Part shown: in pieces, positions 10,352 through 21,709 of the stretch
How the letters are laid out: each line of letters opens with the position of its first letter
Numbering within the stretch: the first letter of the stretch is position 1
Assembly: GCA_963691705.1 (NCBI GenBank)
Contig: OY829537.1
Coordinates: 19,158,078-19,222,077 of the forward strand
Length of the DNA stretch: 64,000 nt
Source of the DNA: Viola odorata
Lineage: Eukaryota > Streptophyta > Magnoliopsida > Malpighiales > Violaceae
Direction: 5' to 3'
The notes under the pieces: model-generated
What the model was told of the DNA's origin: nothing
Seen by the model: only the letters and a program-made list of their open reading frames with translations
Database searches by the model: none
Position numbers and translations under genes: made by a program

Positions 10352-13300
10352 TGTCGCACCGTCGCGAGCGAAATTCGGGACGCGAATGAAATCACATAAC
10401 AATGAAGTCGCCACCCTATTTTTCTAAGGTTTAGGGAAACCTAAAAAGTTCGAAAACGGAAGAAGAATAAAATAAAAACTAAGGCACAAATAAAAAGGGT
10501 CTGAACCCGAGAACGATGGTTCGGGGTCGTATTATGGACTCGGGAAGGTGTTAGGCACCCGAGTCTCATCCTTAAAAAGGTTACCGGTTCTAAAAAGAGG
10601 TGTTTAAAAAATCATGTTGAAAACAAATAGTTGGGCCCTCAGAGGGGTATCATCGCTTTGGTTTGTAAGTCGGTTTGATTGATTTTATCCTAATTATTGT
10701 CGAGTTGTTAAAAGAAAATAAACATTTTAATCCTCTAAGAAAATAAAAGGGTTGTTTCATACCTATTCCAATTAAATTTTGTCGAGTTTAAAATTAATCC
10801 GGTTACATGCAAAATTGGTGAAATTACTACCATTTTATTAATCTTTACCAAAGCGACGCCACTTTCATCACCGGGCCAATGCACGTGCTTAATCCTATTT
10901 ACTAGGTGGTTCTAAGCATGCATAGACTAGCAAAGTACCGTTTTGAGTGAATGCGAAAAACACATTGAAAAGAGAAAAAACCGGGGAGTGGGGTCGAAGC
11001 CGCGCACATAACACATTCGTCAAGATAACATAAATTAAAAAAACATTCGTGGGGTCGAAGCCGCACACGAAACACATTCATCAAAATAAAAGCGTAAATT
11101 CGTGGGGACAAAGCCGCACACGAAACAAGCATAAAATAAAGCACATTCATTGGTATAAGCATCATGCAAACAGATTAATTCGAAATCTAACAATTTTAAA
11201 TAACCATGCATACGATAAATAATAAATTAAAGTGCACTTATCCAAAAGAAAAGGAAAACATACCTGGACGAGCTTAACCTGTAAATCAATGATTAGTGGC
11301 AACAATTGATAATAAAATAAATAAACACTGCAGATAAATATTACAAATTCCCAAATATATAAATACAACGGTTAAATTCTCCATTCGAGCTCCGCAATTG
11401 GGAATGAACATCGGACTCCTCGTCGAGCTCCATCAAGGTCATCAAGCATCATCGCAACGAACATGCAAGTAAAACATACGAACACCACAGACAAATAAAC
11501 GCGCATATCCATAAAGCATGTTCAGAAGCATAAATAAAAATCTATTCGTGGAGTCAAAGCTGCACACGAACGAGCATAAAATTAAATCACATTCATTCGC
11601 ATTATCATCATGTAAACAGATTAATTAGAATTCTAATGATTCTAAATAACCATGCACACGATAAATAATAAATAAATTAATAAAGCTCGAGTTTAGAGAA
11701 ATGTCACCGATATCGAAGTTGGCAAAACATTTAATCGGGTTGGTAATCGCGGACTCGGGATCTGCAAAAATGAAGCAAGAGTTAGTCTGTGATTTAATTA
11801 AAAGGGCTAGGGCCATAGCCCATTTCTCTTATTTTCCTTTATGGGCCGCAGCCCCTTCTTCCTCATTTCCTCTCTTTGGGCCGCAGCCCATTATCCTTCT
11901 TCTTTTCTTTGGTTGGGCCGAAACCCAACCCCTCTCATTTTCCTTGTCAAACGACAAGGTCCCTCTCCTCCTCCTCTATTCTTTCCTTCATTTTAGGGCT
12001 GCAGCACGCAGCCCTCTTCTCTTCTTCCTTGTTTCTTTCTCTTCTCTTTCGTTCTTTCCGGCCAAAGAGCGAACAGTGGCGGCAGCACTGGTGGTGAGCA
12101 GCGGCTGGGCAGTGGCGGAACGGCAGTGAGCAGCAACGGCTGAGGCGCGGCTGGAGGCTGTGCAGTGGCGGTTGGGTAGCAGCGGCTGGGGGCTGCGATT
12201 GGCGGAGGCGCAGCGGTTCTGGGAGGAACGACAGTGAGCAGCAGCGAAGGGCAGCAGCAGTGGCCACGAGCGGCAATGGAGATCGGGATTTGATTGATTC
12301 CGGTGGTTAATTTCGGTTTGGTTGATTTCAGGTGGTTAATTTCGGTTTGGTTGATTGGGATTGGTTTGATGGCAGTGGTGCAGTGGTATGGCTGGCTGGA
12401 TTTTGATAATTTGGCCGACGGTGATGGGTAATTGGCAGCGGCGGTTTGGGTTGGGTTTAGTAATTTGGCAGAGATGAATTTTTGGTTTAATTTGGCTTGG
12501 GTGGATTTTTGGGTTAACTTGGTAGGGGTGGATTTAATTGGTTTGGCAGTAGTAGCTTAATTGGTTTGGTTAATTGGGATTGGTTTAATTTGGTTTGTGA
12601 AGGATTTTGGATTTGGCAGGGGAGAGCTTGGGATTTAACTGGGCAGAGGCTGGATTAATTGAGTAGAGGGGATTGGGATTGAGTTTGGTAATGGCGGCAG
12701 CAGCAGCGGTGGGAAGAAAGCTCCGGCAAAGCAGCAGCTCCGGCGTCAACACAGTGGCAACGGCAAGCAGTAAACAAGCAGGAAAACAAGAAAATAAATA
12801 GAGGTGAGAGCCAGCAATAATTAATTAAATCTACGGATAAGAGAAAAATGATAATGGAGAGATGTTGCTTGCCTTGCTTGTTGCTTCTGCCGAGAGTGAG
12901 AGAGTGAGAGATCGGCAGAGAATGAGGATGAGCGTGGGATGATGATTGCTGTGGTTGCTACAGTGAGGGAGAGGGATTGATTCAGCCCCCTTCTTCCCTC
13001 CCTCTTCTGTTCGAACGAAAAATTTATCCATTTCATTTAGGGAGGTAGCATGGGTTTTCTGATTGTAAAATCAGGTGGTGGGTGAGAGCGGGCTTGGTCG
13101 GACGTGGGAATCAAATGAGAGTGGAGACATGAGGAAGTGGCTTGACCGTGCGTGGGAGTAAAGAAATGGGAGTGGAAATGACACATTCCGTACGAACTAA
13201 ATAAAATAAAAACACTAACAATTAAACAAATAAACAGGTAAAAAATTATGAAATCGATGGTAAAATGACTCGAACAAATAACGATAAAAAGAACCGATAA

Positions 13301-13355
13301 AGCAAAATAAATTTAAATGATTTAAATGCTCGTGGTCAAAATTCGAGTAGCAACA
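10352..13355 (-). repeat. 5' LTR of the young LTR element (3004 bp)
   Basis: This copy matches 1393-4396 with about eight substitutions by eye. They include A to G near 10586, C to T near 10798, and a cluster between about 12880 and 13335. On the sense strand it should carry the promoter, but I could not identify a clear TATA element. It is followed on the plus strand by the right copy of GGCAT. Confidence 0.93.
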
Positions 13356-13360
13356 GGCAT
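13356..13360. repeat. Target site duplication GGCAT, right copy
   Basis: Matches 1388-1392 exactly and follows the terminal CA of the 5' LTR. Confidence 0.93.
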
Positions 13361-13643
13361 GCAAAGCTAACAAAGAGTTCGCCAAAGGGTTGTTCGCGCT
13401 ATCCATTACAGATCTCATTGGAGGGGGAGTGGAATAGATAGATCCTGCCATTTGGAAAGGTAGACTGCTCATCTGGGGGAAGGATGTTTCCGTCGTTGGC
13501 CCAAAAGGAAAATCCGTTTGCCCAGAAAGGGTTCCCTATACTGTGGCAAAAATATCGACAGAAGTAGAAGGAAAAATTTCTCTACGAGGAGCAAAAAGAA
13601 TACCATGGGATTGAGGAGGTGTAGATTCTGAATCGGAAGCCAT
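13356..13643 (-). pseudogene. Ty3/gypsy gag, N-terminal part (old element)
   Basis: The minus-strand frame starts with ATG at 13643 and runs to the insertion site of the younger element. Skipping that element together with one GGCAT copy leaves the reading frame in phase with the gag remainder at 1387-67. The segment reads MASDSESTPPQ near the start and NPLANSLLALHA at the break. A TAG at 13536-13538 interrupts it after ATV, where related Gag proteins would be expected to have glutamine, so I infer CAG to TAG. Upstream come about 76 bases of leader and then the LTR at 13720-14207. Confidence 0.85.
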
Positions 13644-13719
13644 AATCCTTTAATTTCCAAAAAAAAAGACAGAGCTTGACTGTTAAGGATGCTCACTTAA
13701 TCAAACCAAAGCACCAATT
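13644..13719 (-). other. Leader and probable primer binding site of the old Ty3 element
   Basis: On the minus strand the LTR end is followed by AATTGGTGCTTTGGTTTG. TTGGTGCTTT directly after the LTR is a pattern I associate with plant Ty3 elements. I do not assign a tRNA. Confidence 0.6.
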
Positions 13720-14207
13720 TGATAAGATTCGGGGTTCTGGAGAAGGGTAGGTGAGGAAGATGGCTGTTCGGAGTAACTGTGCTTGTCGTCCGGTGTACCT
13801 GCAAAGCGTCGGAGGGGGTCTCCAGCGTAGACACTCCAATGTTTAAGTCAATAAGGCTATTCCAAATGGCAGGGGTTTGACTAGCGATCGTAGGCTTATC
13901 TTTTGTCTTGAATGATGGGGTATTTATAGGCAAAATATGGGTGTTATCTCTAAGGGGTGGGAGTTATCTAGGGAAGATAACGCCCAAGTACCTCAAGTGA
14001 CGGTATGTCTTGCCTGGGATGGGATAACGCTATTTGTGTGGCTAGATAACGAGTAAGACCCCCCCCCCCCCCCCGCGCTGATGTCAACCATCCTAGGGTT
14101 CCTCGTGGTGTGGAGGGGTGATAACCTCGATGGTGCACGCCCGGTAGGAGCTACAGTGTTCCGACCTTAGCGCTAGGTCCACGGACGAAAATGCCCCTAA
14201 AGTTACA
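13720..14207 (-). repeat. 5' LTR of the old Ty3 element (488 bp)
   Basis: The LTR begins TGTAACTTTAGGGGCATTTT on the minus strand and ends CTTATCA at 13720. It lies between the gag leader and the broken germin coding region. It includes a run of about 17 C bases at 14058-14075. The expected partner LTR and the second copy of the target duplication (TCTAT at 14208-14212) should lie left of the window. Confidence 0.8.
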
Positions 14208-14704
14208 TCTATAGTTATCAAAACTAGCAGTGGCCACAACTGGTGTCCCCCCTGCGCATTTACTTGGAAATATAGCAACCCTTGTGGGAACACCATAATG
14301 TCACTTTTGCTTAGGGTTTTGACATAAACAACATTGGCAGAGGAAATGAACCCAGTAGTGATCTTCCCTTCAACAACAAACAAGAGTTCGGAAGCGGCTG
14401 GGTGAGTATGCATTAGGACAACACCACCTGGTGCTAGGTCAACCTTTGCTAGGGAGATTCCAAGCCCATTAAAGCCAGAGAATTGCTTCACAAAAGCAGT
14501 AGATGTAGCAACTTTGAAGATGTTTGTGGTGTTACCGGGAGCTCGTAGGTCGGTGAACACAAAATCATCAGCTGTCGCATTTGCAGGTGACCTACAGACA
14601 AACCCTGCAACTCCACCTGCACCCTTTAGTTTCGCAACACAGAAATCTGCGGCACGAGAGGAGGAAGGGAAGAGGAGAGCAAAGATGAAGAGAATGTGGA
14701 GCAT
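14208..14704 (-). pseudogene. Germin-like protein gene, truncated by the Ty3 insertion
   Basis: Germin-like proteins are secreted cupin metalloproteins. The ATG is at 14704. Residues 1 to about 18 form a signal peptide (MLHILFIFALLFPSSSRA), followed by DFCVAKLKG. Cupin box 1 is present as HTHPAASELLFVVEG with both histidines and the glutamate. Box 2 reads SDIMVFPQGLLYFQVN: the usual metal-binding histidine is tyrosine and the leading glycine is serine. After QVNAQGG the frame is shifted at a run of six C (14247-14252 on the plus strand); one more base would give a germin-like continuation. About 15 codons later the gene is cut by the LTR ending at 14207, so the C-terminal third is missing. 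It is most like the ABP19/20-type subgroup (inference). Confidence 0.85.
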
Positions 14705-14758
14705 TTTTGCTAGGATTTTTTATTCTGGCTAATGGGTTTTTGATAGGTTTCTGTATGG

Positions 14759-14766
14759 TTTAAATA
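14759..14766 (-). promoter_or_regulatory. Probable TATA box of the germin-like gene
   Basis: TATTTAAA on the minus strand, about 55 bases upstream of the ATG at 14704, is the only TATA-like sequence close to the start. Confidence 0.5.
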
Positions 14767-14879
14767 GTAGTTGTAAAGCAATTTGACAGTGGAAGGTCAC
14801 TGATTTGGACCCCAACTGTGTTGTAATGCATTGTTTTTTTCTTTGTGGTAAACTCAACCTATAATTGACTCATGTTATA

Positions 14880-15078
14880 TTGACAGTAACATCCCATCAG
14901 TAAAACTGCAAGACTCAAGATAGTAACCTCCCACCATAAGATAGTAACATCCCACCATAATAAATGAATAAAATGGTGGGCAATTGCATCAAACTATAAG
15001 ACAGTAACATCCCACCATCAAAACAGTGACATCGCACTTAATACATGAATAAAATGGTGGACAATTGCAGCAAACATT
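14880..15078. repeat. Short tandem repeats with GTAACATCCCACCAT
   Basis: About five imperfect copies of ACAGTAACATCCCACCAT or AGATAGTAACATCCCACCAT occur, with two copies of ATGAATAAAATGGTGG-CAATTGCA. It looks like a local duplication about 1.5 times repeated upstream of the germin-like gene. ATCCCACCAT and ATGGTGGG are complementary, so the region can fold. Confidence 0.75.
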
Positions 15079-15080
15079 AC

Positions 15081-15858
15081 TGTACCTTTATCCCAAGTTA
15101 GTAGCAGATCCAAATCTCTCACGAGCATCTACCATCTCGCCTCACCTCACCTTCTTACACCTTCTCACTCTTCGTCTTCCACAACACAACGCCGCCGAGC
15201 ACACACGGACAGAAAATCAAAACCCAAAATAGTTAGCTCACCACCCGCATATAGCTTGCCTACCTCACCTTCTTCTTCGACGTGCTCTCTCTCTCTCCTT
15301 CATGGGCATCTCCCTCTTCTCTACAATGTCCTCAATTGATCCCTTCAAAGCACATGAAATCATTACCATCACCAATCCAAGTCAAGTCATCTTCCTAAAA
15401 TTGACATCCTGTAATTTTCTCTACTAGCGTTATTGTTGTTGGTCGCCGCTTCTGATTCTTTGGAGGAACAGTGCTTTGGGTAGAGATTGTTGGGTGGCAT
15501 CATGGATCACAACAGGAATAACAAAATTAAGATTGAAGTGGTTTTTGTTTTAATCTTATGAAGTTTTTGAGGTTGTTGGGTATAGCTAGTTCATGAATGG
15601 TGTCATATACATGGAAGATCAAGGGCCGAGCCTTGTAAAGACCAGAGGGGCCATGACCCCCTAAACTTTTTAATTTTATTTTAATATATATACTAAATCA
15701 TGCTCTCAACCAAAGTCTTTTCCTACCGAGGAGATATTGTGGCTAACACTGCATCAAAAAGTAGACATTGTCGGTGTTTTTTTTCTTGTCAAAGATAGTA
15801 TAACTGCCACATTCAAAGTTGAACACGCGGATTTTAATAAAAAAATTAGAGACCCCTA
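15081..15858. other. Intergenic, no supported gene
   Basis: There is a CT-rich stretch (15110-15310) that looks like a plant 5' leader. A short reading frame, MDHNRNNKIK, starts near 15501 and closes quickly. I see no conserved protein. Confidence 0.5.
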
Positions 15859-17005
15859 GGCTGCGTTTTACAACAGAAAATTTTATGTTCTTTTTGTTTT
15901 TCCAAAATTTTCTGTTTTTAGAAAACCCTAGAAAATTTTCTGAAAATGGAAATTTTGCTTCATTGCTACCGTATGTTTTATGTTTTCCAGCTTTCATTTT
16001 TCAGCCTTAGAAAACTCGAAATCGTATTTACCTAACAACTATTTCTTATTTTTTTGAAAAACATAAACTACTACTTTTGTTAAATCAATTTGATTTTAAT
16101 TAAAAAATAATGCTAATTTTTTTTAAAAGATTAATAAACTAAATAGTAGCTCATTTTAAGTTTGTTAAAAATCAAATATAAATATGCTAAATATATCCAT
16201 GTCTAAATTCAAAAGCACCTACCAAAAAACAAAAACAAAATTCGGGGTAGAAAAGCACTTATTACTCAAAATATTATGGCGGCGTGTTCGCATGATATGA
16301 TATTTACCTTTGTGTATACTGGTTGGGAAAGCACAGCTAATGATTCACAAGTCTTTCTTGATGCATTGACAAGACGAGATAATGGTTTTCCTATACCTCT
16401 AGCTTGTTGTACACTACACAACTTTATTCGAATGGAAGGTAGAGTTGATCGACATTTACTGAATGCGGTTAGAGAAGATACTGTGACGCAAGAAGGTATT
16501 CAAGTGGATATGTCCCAACAACAACTAATGAATGCGGTTAGAGAAAATATTGCAGATCAATTATGGGTTAATTATAATAATTCTTAGAATATGAAGAAGT
16601 AACAAGTTAAATTAAGTATGTTTTGAATGTTCAAATTTGTAGTATTCACGTCATGAACAAATAATTCAAGACTACTTTATTAATTATTTTATTTTCATGA
16701 ACGAAATTATTATATTTATTATTTGATCTTTAACATGAATAGATTTAGCATATCAAAATCACGAGGATAGACATGTCTAAAATAACATTGTTTCTTTTTT
16801 AGATTAACAATATGGATCGGTTGAGCTAGAGAATTTTTTTTGGAAAATTTGGAAATCTTCAAATATGACGTTTTCAGAATTTTCTAAATCTATAGTATTA
16901 ATTCTGAAAATTTGGAAAATATTTTCCAATTTTCATTTGGGAAAATATTGGCTGTGAATAGATTTTGGAATATTTTTTAGTTCTGGAAAATTTTCTATGA
17001 AACAA
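15859..17005 (+). mobile_element. PIF/Harbinger-type element remnant
   Basis: A transposase remnant (16276-16587) is flanked by AT-rich sequence with related AAAATTTTC-rich ends: GGCTGCGTTTTACAACAG on the left, and GGTTGTTTCATAGAAAATTT when the right end is reversed. The ends are too diverged to fix termini or target duplication, so the limits are approximate. Confidence 0.4.
16276..16587 (+). pseudogene. HARBI1-like transposase fragment, internally deleted
   Basis: The 103-codon frame starts AACSHDMIFTFVYTGWE and continues TANDSQVFLDALTRRDNGFPIP, a sequence characteristic of plant Harbinger (HARBI1-like, DDE superfamily 4) nucleases. It then jumps directly to ACCTLHNFIRMEGRVDRH, which belongs near the end of the catalytic domain. 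Roughly 70-80 residues between these blocks are missing, and with them one or more catalytic carboxylates. There is no N-terminal half. The fragment is therefore inactive. A short repeat (LLNAVRED / LMNAVREN) occurs near the C-terminus. Confidence 0.8.
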
Positions 17006-19138
17006 CCGTTTTTAGCAAGAAAAAAATGGCACACTTTAAGTTAAAAAAAGTGGTAGCACATCAATTTATATTCCCTCTTTTTTTTTTCACGTCTAAACCT
17101 AAAAACCCCAAAAGTTACATTCTTTTCCTCTGTTCTCCAAAGCTGAAAAAATCCAAAATTGATTTCCCAGACTTTGATTACCTATAATTTGATTACACGA
17201 ACTCAACTTCATCTTTGTTTCCCCCAAAATTTTAGCCGACTTTCTTCATGTTCTCCAGAATCGATTCTCCCTCTTCGTCTTCCCCAAACCATAGAAAGTC
17301 ACTCCCATTGTTCATCGTTAACGCACAAGCACGGTGGCTGCGTGCAGATTTGTTGAGGTTTTTTCTTAATCGATGTTTCTATGTGTTTGATTTATATTTT
17401 TGGTCATTTTTAATCGTGGATTTTTTCTGCCAGAGCTTGGAGCAGTCATAAAAACCCTAGATTTCTTCTCAGCGAGCTAATATTGTTTCTACAGGATTGC
17501 TTTTTATTTTGATGGTGTTGCGGGAATTGGTAGTGAATGTACGCCCTTTATAACCTTAATTTCTTTTTTCCACAATTTAGAGCGTTGGTTTATTGTGCTG
17601 ATTTAAAATTTTGTCCAATGAAAATGTATTGGTTAAATTTTTTCCCCATGAAAATGTATTGATTTCCTCTTGATTTCTTCATCTGGACTGTTGAGGTATA
17701 TAAAATCCCTTTCTCCTATTTCTCTTCCTTCTTTTTCTTCTTTTTCTCCCTTTTATTGGATCTATCTTGTGCTAGATCTTGTTCGTAATTGTCAGTATCA
17801 ACGGTAATCAGTTGAGCCATTTGTTGTTAGCTGCACTGCATCATTTCTTAATTACTGTTCTCTGTCCTGTTAGTTTACCATAATTTCTCCTTTAACAAGA
17901 GGGGAGATTGCGGATTGATTTACTTTGCTGGACTCTTGTCAATTTTTTCCATCGTTGGTATGTTAATTGAAATTTCAGGAAATAGTTTTTGCTAAATAAT
18001 ACCAGCTACATGAATCAAATCACCTGTTCTATTTTTTGGGTTGGTTTCCTTCTCTGTTATTTGAATCCCTCAATTTGTAAGTTAGGAAGAATTTCAAATA
18101 AAATAGAATACTTGAATTTCTGCTATTTTGCATACCCTTATGTAGAATCAAAACAAAAAGAGAAGGTAAGGACTAGTTTTTAATCACCACCTGACGACTT
18201 TAAAAAGTGCTTGTCAACTCAAATCACAAAAAACACTGAGGGAGTTTCTTCCTTGTGGAACTTTGTAATGGATTTCATATGCCCTATGATAGTTTCTTGT
18301 TTCAATCCTATATGATACAATTCAACTAATCTTGAACTGTACTCATGGAATCTAAACAGTGGGGTTAGTCCTTGATTTATCTTTGGTTCTTCTTATTTTA
18401 CTCTGTTTAAGAATTTTGTTTGATTACATATGAAGTACATATGAAGTACATATGAATTTTGTTTGATATGTATCCCCCCTCTCCAGCCTTTGCATTCGCA
18501 TCATTGCTGATTTCTTTCAAGTTATAAACATGATGGTATATAATTTCTTTCAAGTTGCACACCATTGTTTGATATTTTGTCTCTTTCAAACTTTGCACTT
18601 TACCTTACTTTCAACTTGCACGTGTATAAATCTATAGCTGGTTTTGGTGTATTACAGTTTTATATCGAATTTGAAAATCTCACCCCCCGAGTATCGAAGG
18701 CTGACTCCACCACTGTGGAAGATTGAGGAAGGAAGTGGTGGTGGTAATGAATTAGAGAGGGAAAGGTGCACAAGAAAGAGAGAGAGCAGATTTCACTAGA
18801 AAGAAAGAGGGGTGGGTGGGTAGATAATACATGTGTACAAATAAGTTTGTCTGTATATATATAGAGAGAGAGAGAGGGAGAGAGAGTGAGAGAAAAATGT
18901 TCGTGGTTGACTTCATATGATAAAACCAAACCATGAAAAGATAGGGAATTAGTTAACTTTGATTTTTTCTTAACTGTCAATATTTTAGGCAGCGCTAAAG
19001 TTAATTGGATCTAGGCTAATTTAATGGATCAAGCCCGGCACTAGCTCAATACAACCCGATCCGATTTTCTACGAGACTTAAACTTTTGGATCCGGATTAC
19101 CCAACGAACTACCAAACCAGTTTCCTCTAATCAACAAA
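17006..19138. other. Intergenic, AT-rich, no supported gene
   Basis: The stretch includes CT-rich leader-like sequence at 17090-17300 and three overlapping copies of ACATATGAAGT near 18426. A TA/GA microsatellite occurs at about 18853-18893. Short frames here have no family features. The last 120 bases are the 5' flank of the MORF gene. Confidence 0.5.
18853..18893. repeat. TA/GA microsatellite
   Basis: TATATATATA followed by an interrupted GA run. Confidence 0.85.
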
Positions 19139-20453
19139 ATGTTAACCGCTGTCATAAAAAAACTGCTACCTTTAAAGGCTGCCCATTCCCGTAGTTTCCT
19201 TCGATCTGCTTCTGGTTCCAACTTGTCTACGGCTAGTGAGTCGGGCGTCGCCGAAACGGCGGTGAACCAGTCCAGCTGGTTGACTTGGATACCGAGCTTG
19301 GTAGAGGGATGCGACTATGAGCACTGGCTAGTAGTTATGGAAGCTCCTAAAGGATACCCACTCAGAGACGAGCTCGTTAATGGATACGTCAAAACCCTTG
19401 CGATGGCTCTAGGCAGGTATAAGTGAAATTCCGGCTTGGTTTTTGTTGTTAAACTGTTGATTCTGTGTTTGATCGTGTTGACTCGGTTAGTTTTCCGATT
19501 TTACATGAGGGACTGGGTAACCCTAGCGGAGGTTGCTTTGGCCGGTGTCGAATTGTTTATAATGGAACAATTAGTTATCTTTAGGCATCGCCTGAGTTGA
19601 GAGAAATAACGTTACTATTTCAGAAGTGTCATATTGATTAGGGGTTTTGCTGCTAAGATTTGGTTAGTGTTTGGGGTTTAAATTGTTAGTTGTATACAAA
19701 ATTTCTTAGATTTTCTAGTACATTGAGGTGTTATGCTTTTACTTGAGCGCCTATAGCTTGCATGCTTTAGGGTAAAATAAAAAGTTGAAAACGTTGAGAT
19801 TAAAGCTTATGATGCCTTTATTACTTGATATTGAAACTTATGTGACTAATATTTAGTAACCATTTTGTTTTTAATGACAAGAAATTAGATTGGTGTGTTA
19901 TGATTTTCATTTCGTTTGCTTTTTGGCTGTTTTGTGCGTTGTTACGTGCAGTGAAGAGGAAGCCAAGAAATCAATGTACTCAGTTTCGACTAAGTACTAC
20001 TATGGATTTGGTTGCAAAGTCCCAGAAATTTTGACTTACAAGATCCAATGTACCTGCTATTTCTTCAGCTTAATTAGCTGCAAATTAAACTTTTTAAGGT
20101 TTAATTCATTTTTCACTTATGTTTTTGGCTGCAGCCTTGCCTAATGTAAGATGGGTTCTCCCAGATTCATATTTATGTCATGGAGAAAATAACTACGGAG
20201 GTAGTCTTTTTTTGTCTTTATCACAGTTTTTTGCGCAGTCATCTTTAAGCATGATTTGGGGGTTTTAAGTTGTAGCTCAGTAGATGACTATCCATGTCTC
20301 TTTACATGCTCCATGCAATTTGGTTTGGTTCGCCTACTGTGTTTAGATAATTTTATATATTTTCTCATAGGAGAACCATTTGTTGATGGAGCGGTTGTTC
20401 CTTATGATGCGAAGTATCATGAAGACTGGCTTCAAGATAAGGAGACAGATTAG
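19139..20453 (+). CDS. MORF/RIP family organelle RNA-editing factor
   Basis: MORF proteins bind PPR proteins and are needed for C-to-U RNA editing in mitochondria or plastids. I read four exons: 19139-19416, 19952-20049, 20135-20200 and 20371-20453 (TAG at 20451). All junctions are GT-AG and all phases agree, giving 174 residues. The N-terminus (MLTAVIKKLLPLKAAHSRSF) is basic and hydroxylated, like a mitochondrial or dual targeting peptide. The MORF domain begins at about residue 58 with GCDYEHWLVVMEAPKGYP. It continues with SEEEAKKSMYSVSTKYYYGF, LPNVRWVLPDSYL and EPFVDGAVVPYDAKYHEDW. There is no glycine-rich C-terminal extension, so it belongs to a short subgroup, perhaps MORF7-like (weak inference). 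No lesion is visible and the gene looks functional. Confidence 0.9.
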
Positions 20454-21709
20454 TGCATGAGCACAAGCCATCCAAAGGAAACAAGAAATGAAAAGAAAAT
20501 GTCTTTTTGATAGAGATACACAGCTTTTTAGGAATATTGTGATGTCAGAGTACTCAAGCTATGTGTAACTGATGCTTTCTTAATGGATCCTTTATTAGAG
20601 TGCTTCTGGTATCTACTGTAACCATTTTGCAGGCCTATATTGAGCTGCTGCTGTCAGGAAGCAATATGTCAGTTCGTTATTGAATACTGGGAAGCCAGGC
20701 TAGGCAAGACTTTGATGCCATATTAAGAGGGAGCTCCTATATGTTCGAGGTATGGCCACTGAAAGTTCTAATTTTGAGATTGAAAAGAGAATTAAAATAT
20801 CAACATCTTTTTTCTTGCCCTTTTCCCATTGTGATTTACAAGGCTGAACATTTGAGGAAATATGTGATGTGAATCCCTGTGTTTACCAGAATTAGTCTTG
20901 TATTAGGATAGTCAAATTTGAGTATCTGATTTCTTACTCGAGCTAAATCCAATGTATGACCTTTCTGCAAGACAATTGAATAAATGCATGATAGTGTGTG
21001 ATACCCCATTTAGCCAACTTGGTTTTTCATGATCACACAATTCAAATCTCTCGTCGACTGCCTTTTGTGAATTTTGTCTTTAAACTTAGTGCATACTATA
21101 GGAATCATGTTATGTCCCCTAGTTTTTATCATTTAATGATGAATGGTGGAGATTTTAAGAGCTCCCTTCAAATTCAGCAAAGTGCAGTAATCATTTCTTT
21201 TCTAGTCTTCAAAGATTTTGGTGGTTGATGAATGGACAAGTCTTGTTCAAAGGAAACATACAGTACTAGAACAGTAAAACTACCCTTTTATCCCCTTCTT
21301 CCTTTTTCAAATGATAATAATGCTCTCAGTTTTTGCATAAATTTTGAAATTTGGAAGTGTAGTTTGAAGACTAAACCACTATAGCTGATGAATGATCATG
21401 GACTATTGACTTGAGAATTTTTGACTAAAGAAACTGATAGATTTAAGATGACCCAAAAGCATATTTTCCAGAAAATGTTGGTACAGGTGCAGCAGCATTA
21501 TTAATCAGTCAATTCTTTTCTAGGAAACGTGTTCAAAGAGTTGCAAACTTTATACGCTTAGATTCAAGTGTCATCAATATTTTGGGGCAGAGAATCATTC
21601 CTCTTTTTCGTGCTCAATGGAGAATCAGAAAATATGTAAATTTATGGAGAAAAGGGAAAAAAGAAGCTGATCAAAATGTACAATGCCTGTCAATTCTTGT
21701 ATCTAGTGT
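20454..21709. other. 3' flank of the MORF gene and intergenic sequence
   Basis: It probably includes the MORF 3' UTR. I see no further conserved coding region. Confidence 0.5.

Larger units (their letters stand above)
1393..13355 (-). mobile_element. Young LTR retrotransposon with giant LTRs and non-coding interior (LARD-like)
   Basis: The element has two 3004-bp direct repeats (1393-4396 and 10352-13355), each starting TG and ending CA, offset by exactly 8959 bases. GGCAT is duplicated at both flanks. A primer binding site (10348-10331) and polypurine tract (4410-4397) fix the orientation as minus: 10352-13355 is the 5' LTR. By eye I count about eight substitutions between the LTRs, so the insertion is recent. 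The 5955-bp interior (4397-10351) has no recognisable gag, protease, reverse transcriptase or integrase. Its open frames are translations of tandem repeats or poly-pyrimidine. This fits a large retrotransposon derivative mobilised in trans by an autonomous partner. Long LTRs and the PBS type recall Ogre/TAT-like Ty3 elements, but lineage is an inference. The target was the gag gene of an older Ty3 element. Confidence 0.92.
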
